A stretch of DNA of 64,000 bases from Eupeodes corollae (lineage: Eukaryota; Arthropoda; Insecta; Diptera; Syrphidae). This document shows, piece after piece, positions 23,350 to 35,399 of this stretch (positions are counted from its first letter, which is position 1; each line of letters opens with the position of its first letter). The notes under the pieces are model-generated. The model was given only the letters and a program-made list of their open reading frames with translations, made no database searches and was not told the origin of the DNA. Location: NCBI RefSeq assembly GCF_945859685.1, contig NC_079149.1, positions 62,700,991-62,764,990 on the forward strand. Reading direction: 5' to 3'. Both the position numbers and the translations under genes were made by a program.

Positions 23350-25995
23350 ATTTAAGTCAAGTTTTAGAGAGATCTTTAAATTTATGTAAACTATTCAATT
23401 CGGAAAATTGGCTAGTATTTGTAATAACTGTCGAGCTATAATTTGTGATTGATCAGACCATAGTTTATGGTTATCTCTGTTTTAATTTAACAGTCTTATA
23501 ATATATTTTTAAAAAAAATTTCAGTTTCAGTTTTCTAACACAATAAATTAAGCAATTTCTATGTTTTGAGTGAAAAAAGTAAACAATGTTTATACTATTA
23601 GGTAGCGATAATATTTATTACTAATATGTACTATACTGTATGTATGGCTTAACGTAATATGACAACAAAAAAAGAAGAAGAAATGTCTTAAAAAATGGTC
23701 ATTGTACTTTTCAAACACTCCACAACTTATGATTCATATAAAAGGTACTCGAATACGTAATGAACTTTAAACCTTCATTCGAAAGCAGAATATTCGATTG
23801 TGATGTAAACATCATCTTGGGTTTTAAGGTATGTTAAATTATGTCCCCCAACATACGAGTACATATTCTATGTACATTGTACCTACCTCTAGCTCTACCT
23901 CTACCTCTACCTCCAGAACATACATCAGCATAGCATATAATTCTGTCATGATGAGATGGGGGTAGGTATTTGTCATTGTTCTTATCTCGTGCTCGTCGTC
24001 TGTATTAAAAAATCGATTTCTAGTTGATTTACATTGTGTTGCTGGAGATAAACCACGGTTTATATCATGTTGGAGTGCACTCTTTAGAGTGTTCTCCTTT
24101 ACTTATGTGCAAATGACATGGCAGGATAAAAATGTATATATTTTTTTACTTTTCCAGTCTCTTTTCCGGCAGCAAAATAAAAAAGTAAAAATAAAAATAT
24201 GCGGGATTTGAGAAAATAAGTATTACTAACATGCTTGTATCTAGCAAACTCTTATAATGAATTGGAAGAAAATAAATACACTATAGTATAAACGAGAGCA
24301 GTGAAAAACCAAATAAACCATAAAAGCAAATAATAAACGTTCAATAAAATTTATATATAGATATGGATAAGTATCTTTATGGAGGAATGAGCTAAATGCT
24401 AACATTACATACCTATACAATACACATTTTCAATCAATGAAGGGATGCGTTCAAACAACAAAGGATTCATCGAAACGATTTGTTACGCGCTTGTGTACAT
24501 TTGTATTTGGTTTTAGGTCTCGTAACAATACACGAGCAGGAACAATCTCAGTGAATTAATTGCTCATTTCATTATGATGGTAGTCCAATATAATTGTCTG
24601 CATCTGGAGATGGAGATGGATCTGGATGGCAAAGTACCTTTAATTGGCTGATTGTTTGTATTTAACTACCTTTAACCCGTTATGAAATAAGTAATTGGTT
24701 TGATTTGGTCTGTTTGGATAGTCCATGCTCCACAGTCCGTATACAAATACAAAAAGTTACGAAGCTATGAGTCGAGAAAACTATAGGGAGAATTTATTTG
24801 CTTAATGAATTATTGTTATTTACTCGAGATTTTAATCAAGTTTTAAAATGTAATGATAGGAGGGACGAAACAAATATGTTGTGTTTTACTGTCAGCCTGT
24901 CTGTATAAGGTGTAAACTTTGGATCTGAGTAAACACAAACAGTAATTTTTAATATATTTTTTACACTTTCAGTGGCCACTTAGCCACTAACTATACCCCT
25001 TATTAATATTTTTTTTCTTTTTATTGAGACATATTCAATCAGTTTTCAGTTACAATAATACTCAGTTTTGGTCTACTTAAGATATGTCTTAGCTAGATCA
25101 AAAATTGTTTAAATTTTGTATAATTCAAATTCATAGTATAACGATTTCTTAGTCTAGAAATATAATGCTATAGCTGCTTTGCTCTTTACTGGCTGAAAAT
25201 AACTTACAGACTAGGACTAAAACTAATTTTACAACTAAATAAAACTAAACAGTCATAGATTAAGGTACAGGCAAAAAACCCAGAATAATCTTCTGCTTAC
25301 CCCGAGTTCAGCAGTTGACTGAGCCTTGACCCACTTTCGGTTAAGAATAGGACTAGTCTCATTGCATCTATTACATTACGTGCGCATTTCATTTATAGTA
25401 AAGTGAAAAATTCCCAACAAAACGATCCGCAGTGGCCAGATTTTTGTATTTAAAAATTTGTACAACTGAAAGAAAATCTGTCAAAATGATAATAAAAAAC
25501 TTCAAAAAGGGGGTTTGTTCGTAGACTGCTACATTAACATGTTGTGTTGAAGCGAGCTTGAAGCTTGTCTCAATTCTTTATATACCTGAATCGAGTTGAG
25601 ATAAACCTTTTTTGGAAACATAGCAAAACATAAATCTCTTTTCTATTATTTTTTCTTGCAAAATAAGCCCAGTTAGTCCATTTTCACTAACACAACTAAA
25701 TAATATCAACAGTAATAGATTCATTTTTTCCGCAATGGGAAACACACATGATTCCAAATGCAGAACTACTCAACGAACACAGCAATCGAGATACAAATGC
25801 AATATCAATCGTACCAACATTTGAGAACGAAATCACATAAGATCCATTCGAGGCTCCTATAAATGTCAAAAACCTATCCATAGTGAGATTCTACTCTAAC
25901 TTTTATCGGTGTTATTCTCACTATGGATATTGTTTTTGTTATTCGTGTAAAATCCTACTTTACTTTGGATAGATTTCCCAACAAAACACGGGTAT
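23350..25995. other. Long gene-free stretch
   Basis: No exon, RNA gene or known repeat recognised. Small features: a TACCTC/CTCTAC hexamer run at about 23884-23915, and a short inverted repeat (ATCCATAGTGAGA / TCTCACTATGGAT) at about 25877-25929 that could form a hairpin with a loop of about 25 nt. A minus-strand frame at 25696-25881 has no recognisable family. Confidence 0.4.
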
Positions 25996-25999
25996 TATT

Positions 26000-28080
26000 A
26001 TAGAATATTCTGACAATTAAAATGTAAGGTTTCATGTTAATAATATTTGTGCATGTAACCTCTATAATTAAAAGGGGATACCTTTTCATAAAACGGAATT
26101 CGGGCCGAATTTTTATCTGGTCTTTTTTGACCCCTCCCTCGTTGAGACAATTGAACGATGAGGTAAAAGTTGTCATTAACACTGTCAGTGGTGTTCGATT
26201 CTATAAAGGATCCTATTAGTGGGTTTGAATGAGAGATTGTGCGCTCTATCTTTTTCAAAAATAGGTCTGATTGGTTCTGCGTGATTGGTGTTACTTGTGT
26301 TGAATCCTAGATTGTTTCTGTCGTTAAAAATTGTTCGAATTCCTTGGCAACTGTTGATAATATGGTTAACCAAGTACAGAATCCGTACGTAAGAATGGGT
26401 CTTATAAGAATTGTGGTGTTCTTTTGCAGGAATTTCGAGTTAAACAGTATTTTTAATGAACCAGCTGCCATTTTTGACTTTATACTAATCATCCAACCAT
26501 GTTTATTAAAGAGGATTCGGTTTTTAAAATTGACGACAAGATACTTTGTTTCTGAACGTAACGGTATTTCAAAATTATTTATTGTAAGGTTAATAGATTT
26601 ACTCTCTTCAACTGCAAGGTATTGTCCTTTTCCGTTCGCATTTCTAAAGCAAGTCAATCCACATTTTCTAGAGTTAATTTTTAGTCTCCATTTTTTAAAA
26701 TAATTTTCCACAAAAGGTAGTATTTGTTTTATTTTGTTAAGGGCTAAGGTTGGTCGAACATTACTTGCAAATACAATTGAGTTATCAGCATAGGGAATAG
26801 AACCCGGTTCATCCGATGTGGGAAATGAAGGAAGGAAATCATGCAAAAAATTATTAAACAAAAGTGGGCCTAAAATAGACCCTTGAGCGACGCCTGTATT
26901 AACGGGGAAAAAGGGGTGTGTTCAGAAACTATATTTATTGCAGAAGTCCTTTTAGTGAAAAAGTTTAATATCAACTTAATGAGCCAACTCGGAAAATTCA
27001 GTTGGATGAGTTAAAAAATAAGACCAAAGTGCCAAAGCGAATCAAACGCTTTTTCAAGGTCAATATCCAAGCACACTGTACACGTTTTATTCCTAAGATT
27101 GTGAACTACTTTATCTTGGAAAAGAAGGAATGCATGTTCAGTAGAGTTGCCTTTTTTAAAACCAGATTGGTTTCTTTAAATGATGTTTTCATCTTCACAG
27201 AACGTGTTTAAGGGATTAGCCAATACCCGTTCAAAAAGCTTATCCATGTTTGAGAGAAGCGAGATCGGTCGAAAGCTGTCAACCTTTGGACTTGCTTTTT
27301 TCTTTGATATTGGTAAAATCTTTGCCTGTTTCCATAATGTCGGAAAGTAAACATTATTAATGCACTGGTTAAAAACAATTGATAACACAGTGTCCAGAGA
27401 GAACGGGTATTTTTTTTAAATAGAATTTGAAATGATATCGGTGCCGTTTTTGTTATTGAGCGATGATCTATAGACATTGACAATGTTTGGAGAAGTGAAC
27501 AGTAATGTTACTGGAGAACAGGCGATGTTTTTTGATGAAAAGTCAAAGTTTTAGAATTAGTTTCTCTAAACAAATTTACTGGGGTCATCTGTTGCTATTT
27601 CGGAATAATTAGTGGAGTAAAAGTCTTTAAATGCACTTAACTTGGACTGTGTGTAGACAAGTTCTTCCCCGTTATATAAAAGATTCTGATAGGGAATGTC
27701 TATCCCGAAAAATTTGCGACCCGTGTCCCTATCAATTTTTTAAAAGCATAAGGTGAAGGAGTAATTTTACTCACTCTTGTTTTAAAGGAATTAGTAAGTT
27801 CTGAAATATATTTAAATGTATGGTTATTCGTATTTATTAGTTATTTATTTTATTTATTTATTACAGTGTTGATAATAGAGTCAAACTCTGAATTTGATAG
27901 GTTTTGCTCGTTTGGCAGAATGAAAGAAAACAGTTAGTCGTGAAGACTAATTTGAAATGCCCTTCAGCTTGTGGTTTTGAAGCTTTTGTATGTGGGTAAT
28001 GGCATCATAATAGGAGTAGATTCATTAAGCACAAGTTCGAAAGAAACTCCGAAATGGTCAGAAAATGTTGCAAAAGCTAT
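26000..28080 (-). pseudogene. Jockey-family non-LTR retrotransposon remnant
   Basis: Minus-strand pieces in 5' to 3' order: a pre-RT linker near 27760-27590 (IDIPYQNLLYNGEELVYTQ-like after frame correction); fingers at 27388-27176 (TLWKQAKILPI, SKVDSFRPISLLS-like, FERVL); 'GVAQGSILGPLLFN' near 26890; palm at 26861-26307 with PYADNSIVFAS, where the catalytic YADD is YADN here, so it is inactive; thumb ending ILIRPILTYGFCTWL. Multiple stops and frameshifts. The 5' end (ORF1 and endonuclease) is missing. Confidence 0.8.
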
Positions 28081-28740
28081 TATAGAATCCGGATATCAAC
28101 GTACTATTAGACTATTAAAGACGTCAGACCCATTTTCATGTTTTAGTTAAGGTAGATCAAGTTCATTGAAGGACAAATTCAGAAATTTCAAATTTTCGCA
28201 CAGAAATATAACATCGACTTTACATGATAAATGAACATCATATCAACAGTCATCTAATTTTCTGTATTATTTATTAAATGAGCTTCCATTTCATTTCAAT
28301 TCAAGTTTTTGTTTATCTTTGCTTAATGGCTAAATCACAACCACGCTTTAGGTCGGTCAGGCTTTTGACATAGCTTCTTACCGACTCCTCGATATTTCAC
28401 GATAGCGAAGGGAAAGCCTGAGGAAACTTTTCAGATTACCTCATAAGAGTACATTGTCAAACTCAACGACACCGCATGTGTGGTTGTTTTTTTTTTTACT
28501 TACATTTTCACGTTACCAAAATATAAAAACTTTATGGATGCTGAAATGGATATTTAAACGAGATTTTGGGTGTGATTACGTAATACTACTCATCTCTGCA
28601 GAACTGCAATTTGAGGATATTGTTCTTTCCAGAACTACACACGGATGAAAAAGGACACATTTGGAAAATTATTGGAGAAAATAGAACTGGTAAACCACAG
28701 TTATGCGGTGTTAGTCGCAGCATCAACACTGCGTTTGCAT

Positions 28741-29620
28741 ACTTACTTACTTACTTAAGTTGGTGCTACTGTCCGGGGCGGACCTGGGCCTCAATCAACA
28801 TGCGTCTCCAGCCAGCTAGGTCAATAGCTAGCTGTCTCCAGTTTCGCACGCCAAGTTGGTTGAGGTCTTCACCCACCTGCGTGCTCCACATGAGTCGCGG
28901 TCTTCCTCTACTGCTCCGTCACTCGGGATTGGATTCGAAGACCTTCCGGGCTGGAGCGTTCATGTCCGTAAGCTCTACATGACCTAGCCATCTAAGCCGT
29001 TGGACTTTAATTCTGTTAACTAGGTCAGTTTCGCTGTACTGCCCGTACTATTTGTCGTTATATCTTATCCTACATTCGCCATCTATGCATACGGGACCAA
29101 AAATCACCCGAAGAATTCTTCTCTCGAAGCATCCTTAGACGCTCTCATCTTTCTTTGACAGGGTCCAGGCCTCGGCGCCATAAATGAGAACTGGGTTTAT
29201 AGATGGTGATTTTAAATGCTCGAGAGAGGATTTTACTTCTCAATTGCCTTGTTCTAAGTCCAAAGAAGCAGCGATTTACAAGAGTTATTCTTCGTTTGAT
29301 ATCAGCGCTGGTGTCGTTGTCTGTGTTTATAGCGGTGCCTAGGTAGATAAAGTCCTTAACTACCTCGAACTTATAGCTGTCCATTATGGCGTTTTGTTCA
29401 AGACGTTGTTGTTGAATGGCCTTTTTTGATCAGAGCATATACTTGGTCTTGCCCTCATTGACCACTAAACCCATCTTCTTCGCTTCCGTAGCAATGCTCA
29501 AAAATGCTCAACTGACATCACGCTTTGATCTTCCAATCATGTCAATACCATATGTGTATCCGAGTAATTGGATGGACCTTTGGAAGATTAGGCCTCTAGT
29601 GTTGACGGTTGAGTTTTGCA
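28741..29620 (-). pseudogene. RTE-like non-LTR retrotransposon 3' portion with (TAAG)n tail
   Basis: On the minus strand, LSIATEA/KKMGL-type pieces (about 29560-29440) lead to SYKFEVVKDFIYLGTAINTD and IKRRITLVNRCFFGLRT (29384-29145). The C-terminal region follows in shifted frames (EEDRDSCGARR..., with RPRSAP at the end). The element ends in short tandem repeats, (TAAG)n, seen as 'acttacttacttacttaagt' at 28741, rather than poly-A. Tandem-repeat tails fit the RTE group. The same 3' end recurs at 34333-34700 and an internal part on the plus strand at 36830-37325. Confidence 0.75.
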
Positions 29621-31726
29621 TTATTTTATATAATATAATATTTCGTTATTTTATTTCTGAAGCGAGAAACAAATTCATCAAGTAACAGCACCTTCAACAA
29701 CAAACTGCACGCTTTCCAGGGAATTTTTTTAAAACATATTTGAAACAGTAGCGTCAACTTATAATCAAGCATATCGTAGGGAAAAAGCTGTCAGCAATGT
29801 AACAGCAACAGCAAATTTAGGATTCAGGTCTAACGAGACACTATTGACTATTGTCATCTGTGCTGTTGCTGTTTCAATCTGTTTCGTGCATTAAACTTTT
29901 CTTATTATTTGCCGATTGATTCTTACATTAATGTTTTTGGCTATGGGTAAAATATACAACCTTATCATACGAGATGACATTAGGATGTCAGTGACAGAAA
30001 TATCCAAACTTTCAACGGATACAGATATAAAATTCAATAAGGTTTTCCTCCTACAACTCGATGATCCTAAAAGTTTGTCCACACATCATTTTTGAAACAT
30101 TTCAGAAATATTTAAAAAACTTTCAGAAACAGAGAAATGTTTTATTTGGTCTAGATGGTGAAAAGTGCGTAAGTGCTTTTAATATAAATATAAAAACTAT
30201 GAAAACTATGGAGTAATGGAAAATTTGATCCGCTTGACTAACAATTAAATAAAATATAAAATGCCAATTCTTTCTTCTTAAATTTTCAAAAATAAAAATT
30301 ATGAATAAGATGATGTTAAAAAAATATACTTAGATACGAAAATGGGAAACACTGCAGAAACATTTGAAAAATGTGAACTTAAATATGTGAAAAAATTTAA
30401 AGATTTGAAAGAAAACTACTGTAACTGAAATACATACATAAGTATAAAAATTAATAAATTGACATGATTGCGAAATCAATCAATTTCTCATTGGTTTTCG
30501 AAGCTTAATTATGATATTGCCAATGAACTTCATTGTCGATTTTTAAAACTACCTTATTAAATCTGATAGTGCATAATGAAATGCTTCATGGATACAGAGA
30601 ACATTTGTTTTGCTTTTTTTAACGTTTGAATTGAGTAATCATAAGTTTTAAATTTATGAAGAAGTGCGAATGGTAAATATTTAATTGAATTGTTTTAAAC
30701 ATTTCCATAATCAGTCTATGGTGCTTTAAAAACGAGTAACAAAATTTGAATCACTAATAAAAAAGATAAGTTTTTCAAATTCACATATTGGAACCTTTAA
30801 CTGTACGAGTATTTTAAGACATTCCAAATTTTTTTCGATTTTCCCATCACTAAGAAAAAACACCCAAACAAGAAATCAGTGCAAATCACAGTTTATAGAA
30901 ATTGCACTTCGGTGGTGCAACAATGGTTGAACTTTCTTTCCAGATTTGGTAATAGCAAAAGTTTGGAAAATAATTGAAACTGTAACTTTAGTTTATTCGC
31001 GGAAATTTGTGAATGGAGCGATTTATTAAATTAAATATTTTAATGAATTTAATTGTTTACTTGTTTTTTCTTTGTAACATATAATTCGTTTACCTCTAAA
31101 AGTGGGTGCTTAAATAAATAAATACATCCAATTTAAATAAGACATATAACACAACACCTGGAATATTAAAGTTAACCAAAAAACTTTTACGCATAGAATA
31201 GATAAATTTAAAAAAAAAGCAACAAAAAGTTATGCCGTGGCTTAGGTCAAGTTCAGACCGAAGTAAATGGGGATGTTCATGCAGTTCTGTCAAATAGAAT
31301 TCTTTAAAAAAACGCCATTTTTCTGTACAATAACTATTCAATCTTATATATGTATTTTTCCGAACAGGTTTTAAAATATGTCCTTTGAACTTATATTTTC
31401 AGTGACTCTTGTACTCGTAAAATATGTCTTCTTCAATTCGAAATTAAAACGAAGCTTAGGTGTACTCGCTGGTATATAAAGTAATAATAATAAAAGAATT
31501 GGATACTTCAGTTAACTTGTTATAATAAATCTCATCCACCCCTAAAAAACATATCTAACCATTTGGTATTAACCCAACTAAATACGAAAGAGGGTTATTT
31601 GATTTCCTTGAATTTAATTTTTACAAGCTCAATTGATCACAGTTTTCCATGAAAATAAGAAATCCACCCCCAATCCTTAATTTATCGATAACCTCCTTAC
31701 TGTCTGCTTTTCTTTTTATATTCCAG
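29621..31726. other. Gene-free stretch
   Basis: AT-rich; no exon or repeat recognised. A minus-strand frame at 29891-30082 (63 codons) shows no domain and is likely chance. Confidence 0.4.
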
Positions 31727-31785
31727 TGTTTACAGGAACAGACATTCCGATTGATTTGTTCTGCTACTCCCCCATTTATACAGAG
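31727..31785 (+). CDS. Candidate lone internal exon, unknown gene
   Basis: A 59-nt segment sits between a strong acceptor (a long pyrimidine tract ending 'tttttatattccag' at 31726) and a consensus donor (GAG|GTAAGA at 31786). One frame is open throughout and reads FTGTDIPIDLFCYSPIYTE. The segment is less AT-rich than its flanks. No protein family recognised and no partner exon identified. It may be a small exon of a gene with introns spanning much of 30-48 kb, or a chance pairing of splice-like sites. Confidence 0.35.
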
Positions 31786-32680
31786 GTAAGATATTTCCTT
31801 ATTTTTTTTCCAAGAAGACTTACTTGTTGTATATTTTTATCCCCGGGAGAGTACTTAGGAGGTCAAATTTGGGTTTTACATAATTGTATCTTTGGTTTTG
31901 TTTTGTTTTTGTTTCTTCTTTTTCTATTCTTTCAATTTTTGTTTTATACAAAAAATGTTTTCGCTTTTGTTTTCACTAAATTCTCTATTTAAAAAAAAAA
32001 ACTTAAATGGCTTTTGTTTTACGTCTATGGGAAATATAATGTATCTATAAATAGTAATGTATAAAATAACATAGGCTAACATACTAATTAGGCATATTGG
32101 GAGGGATTTCAATGTTGAGGCATTTCAAAGCATCAAAACCATTTTGTTTAATGACTTGCAAAATATTCAGCGGATAAATGTTGCTTCTATATTTTTAACA
32201 GATTTTCTTCTGATTTATTGAAATACATATATTATTTTTTGGGTTATTTAAAAGTATGTTTTAAAAAAAGTTATGATACCCAATAGATATAGAATCCCCA
32301 GTTTATATTACATAGCTTTCTCTAGTATCTTGTATCGCTAAAATCGCTAAAATAAGTACCTGCTTCCCACCTCTCATAATTTGTAAAATGTTTATTTTTT
32401 TTAATTATGTCACCATACTTAATTTATTGATTTTCTTCATCTTTGTAGTTCTCCCCTGCAATTAAATTACACTCAGTTCATTCAAAGACTCATCAAATTT
32501 GAGACTGGCTTGGTTTTATTTTTTCTTATCTCATGAATCATGTCGTTAATAATCAAAGAAAGTTTATGTATAGACTTTCATTACTTCTAAGTAAAGAACT
32601 TATAACAATTTAAGTTAAGGAATTTGAACTTTATTATAATTATCATGCGTAGGCATACATACATCGTTTTAAGTTATGTC
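31786..32680. other. Gene-free stretch
   Basis: T-rich sequence after the candidate exon; no further exon with good splice sites recognised. Confidence 0.35.
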
Positions 32681-32682
32681 GC

Positions 32683-33900
32683 TCACAGTATTTTATTTTG
32701 GCTCTTAGACAGTGATTTATGCTGTTTCACTAAACGTTTTTGATTACAATTCAATAGTTGAAGCGTTTGGATGAAGAAGGGGATAAATGACATTTGCAAC
32801 ATTTCGAGATATAAAGTTTTTTGTTGAGAACTTTTTTCGTATTGCAATCTAAATAAAATTGAATAAACTAATAAAACAAGAATATTAGATTTTTTTAACA
32901 ATGTTACTTTTATTTCATTACAGTAGCTTGGTATATTTAAAAAACAAAATTTTTCAGACAAAGAGAACTTAACTCTTTCTTGCACAAAAAGCTTATTAGT
33001 ATTTTGAATGTTTAAGAATACAAATTTTCTGTTCGCATGGTTCCGATAAAGCTTTTTCATAAAACCAGTGGTGTTCCCTTGGTATGAACATCAATTGTTC
33101 CTTTAAATTTTGTATTTTCTCAACAGAAAGCTGCTGGAACTATTCGGATGTTTTTTGCTATAACACCTTCATTGAATAAAGCATCTTCCTCGTAGCATTA
33201 CTTATAAAAATAGGATTCACATTTGTTTATTTTAAGCCATTTGACATTATCACGGAAATTGATAGAAATCGATTAATGATCGAAAGTGGATCTCCATGTC
33301 AATTATAACGGTATTTTTTTGCTGGCACTTTTTATCAGCAGTGTAAATAGATTAATTTTTTCGTAACTCTTTTTCGATTCTTCCAAGACTATCAAGATAA
33401 GTATGGCCAACTTCAGGAAATTTGTGGTCAATCAGATCAAAATATTTCGTCAAAAAAAGGACTTGGTATAGACACAATAACAAGAAGTTTTTGTTTTGTC
33501 CAGGGCAAGAATCGGTCCATGCAATCAAATGTTTCCACTTTTTGGCAATTTCACATTCTTGGAAGAATGTATACCTCGGTGCTTCCTCTGTCTGCAACAT
33601 TTTCGGTACAGTTTAACATGTATACGACATCTCCACTTCGGAAGTAATGACATGGATTCCTAGATTATAAAACCACATCTACCTCAATTAAAATGCCTCA
33701 GACGTGGTTAATTTTGATAAGGGCATTGTTGCTGGAGGTCAAATGTAATATATATTTTTCTTCCACTAAAAATAAAATAGCTAAATAAGAAAATACGAAT
33801 CGTAGCGCAACGTAGATTGGACAGAAATTTAAGTTTTCGCAAGGCATCCTCATATTTCGAAGAAAAAAACCAATAAAAATCACTTACCCCCTTCTTCATC
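32683..33900 (-). pseudogene. Decayed transposon protein remnant (DUF7869-like)
   Basis: Minus strand. At 33600-33352 is WKHLIAWTDSCPGQNKNFLL, then LIDHKFPEVGHTYLDSLGR and IEKELRK. The pattern W-x-D-x-C-x-GQN-x-N followed by a 'F.E.GH.Y...D...IEK' block is that of DUF7869-type proteins spread by DNA transposons in insects. At 33060-32683 the C-terminal tail follows (QQKTLYLEMLQMSFIPFF, matching the family's 'K..DL..ML..IP' tail). Frames are broken between the pieces and no start codon is in place. Confidence 0.55.
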
Positions 33901-34332
33901 CAAACGCTTCAGTTGTATTTTATAATTGTAAAGACTATCAAAAAAACATCGTAGAACCACAGTCTATGCTGAGAATACGAAAATACCACTTCTCCAAACT
34001 ATATAACAGCGATGACGAATCGAATTCCACTGCGAAGGAAATAACACCATCCAACTTAGGTGATGTGGAATAACAATCCAGCCTTAGAGACCTCGAGTGA
34101 CGATAGCTATATCGAATCTGACGTCTAACAAAGAAGTTTGACATCACAAACTCAGAGGCAGAGCAAGTGAATCTTGGTTGAATAAATACAAAAGATCGGA
34201 TGGAAGTAGAGAACACAATTTTGTTATAAATATAAGATGGCTCCTTCTTTTCTACGTTGCTATTCAAATCTTTGAATCATTGTAACTTAGTTGTTGTTGA
34301 AGGCAACATTTAGGTTCGTTTTAGATTCTGAG
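33901..34332. other. Gene-free stretch with unassigned minus-strand frame
   Basis: A 109-codon minus-strand frame (34267-33938) opens with MNSNVEKKEPSYIYNKIVFS. It recalls the N-terminal side of retroelement tails ('YLYNKI.F...') but nothing firm can be said. Confidence 0.3.
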
Positions 34333-34705
34333 CTTACTTACTTACTTAAGGTTGCGCTACAGTCTTGGCGGACCTGGGCCTCAACCAACTTGCGTCTCCA
34401 GCCAGCTCGGTCCCTATCAAGCTGTCTCCAGTTTCGCACGACAAGTTGGTTGAGGTCTTCAATCACCTGAGTGCGCCACCTAAGTCGCGGTCTTCCTCTA
34501 CAGCGCCATCCCTAGGGATTGGATTCGAAAACCTGCCGGGCTGGAGCGTTGATGTCCATTCGCTCTACATGACCCAGCCATGTAAGCCGTTGGACTTTAA
34601 TACTGCTTACTAGGTCAGTGTCGCTGTACAGCCTGTACAGTTCGTCGTTATATCTTCTCCTCCATTCTCCATCTATGCGTACGGGACCAAAAGCTATGAC
34701 TGCAA
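34333..34705 (-). pseudogene. RTE-like element, 3' end only
   Basis: Second copy of the 28741 family, from the (TAAG)n tail ('cttacttacttacttaaggt') through the antisense of the C-terminal coding region ('tgcgtctccagccagctcgg', 'tttcgcacgacaagttggtt'). Very similar to 28750-29110 and 5'-truncated at about 34700. Confidence 0.8.
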
Positions 34706-34903
34706 AATATCTGGCACCCGTAAGTAATAATCGGGATAGTTAAAGTTTTTGCTAAGTAAAGTCTAATATCTTGTGGTGTATGCTTCCCAACTAAGTGTGA
34801 CCAACGATATATTCTATATAAGTCTTCATTAAGTAGGTAAGCACTGCAGCGTTTTCAATCATGCTCAATTCACAACTTAGGCGAATCGGACATCGTCTGG
34901 GTT

Positions 34904-34917
34904 GGAAGGTCATAAAT
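34904..34917. repeat. Target-site duplication, left copy (SINE copy 3)
   Basis: GGAAGGTCATAAAT here and again at 35263-35276 bracket the SINE exactly, a 14-bp target-site duplication. Confidence 0.9.
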
Positions 34918-35140
34918 CAAAATCAAATGGGGTGGCGCAACAGTCCGTTGTGAACCAGGGCCTAGTGACTTACAACTCTCAACCATTCCTGTGTGCGAGT
35001 ACTGTTGTCAGGAATGGAAGGGACCTACAGTTTAATGCCGAATCCGAACGGCTAGTTTTGAGAAAGCACTTTTTCATGACAAGAATTACTCTTGAAGGAT
35101 TTGTCAATTCCTCGCAAGAGGCAGTACCCGCGAAAATTAT

Positions 35141-35182
<42 letters not shown>

Positions 35183-35262
35183 AAGGTGGCGCAGGCAGGG
35201 ATTGAACCCAAGACCCTTTGCATGACAGTCCAACGCACTAACCATCATGCCACGGGTACTAC
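34918..35262 (-). mobile_element. tRNA-derived SINE (copy 3), intact, with 36-nt poly-T/poly-A linker
   Basis: Best-preserved copy. On the minus strand the tRNA-like head (35262 to about 35185) has A-box-like 'tgatggttagtgcg' and B-box GGTTCAATCCC. Next is an uninterrupted A run (T35143-35178 on the plus strand), then the body running to 'ccccatttgattttgatt' at 34918. The precise 14-bp duplication on both sides shows retroposition. The long homopolymer in the middle, not at the 3' end, is unusual. Confidence 0.9.
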
Positions 35263-35399
35263 GGAAGGTCATAAATACACACGGAAAATAGCAATGGTCC
35301 AAGTATTGGTTCCTGGTGAACTCCGAAATAAAGATCCAGCATCCTGAAGCATGTTTATCTACAACGATAGCTTGTTTTTTTGCACAGAAAGTTAAGAAA

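Noticed and set aside
23884..23915. Telomere-like hexamer array (CTCTAC/TACCTC)
   Set aside because: Only about five units, sequence differs from TTAGG-type telomere repeats, and it is internal; a plain microsatellite.
25696..25881. 61-codon minus-strand ORF with Gly/Ser-rich sequence
   Set aside because: Has an ATG but no recognisable family or splice context; chance cannot be excluded.
28611..28982. 123-codon plus-strand ORF
   Set aside because: It is antisense to the C-terminal coding region of the RTE-like element; the same false frame appears at 34365-34613 in the second copy.
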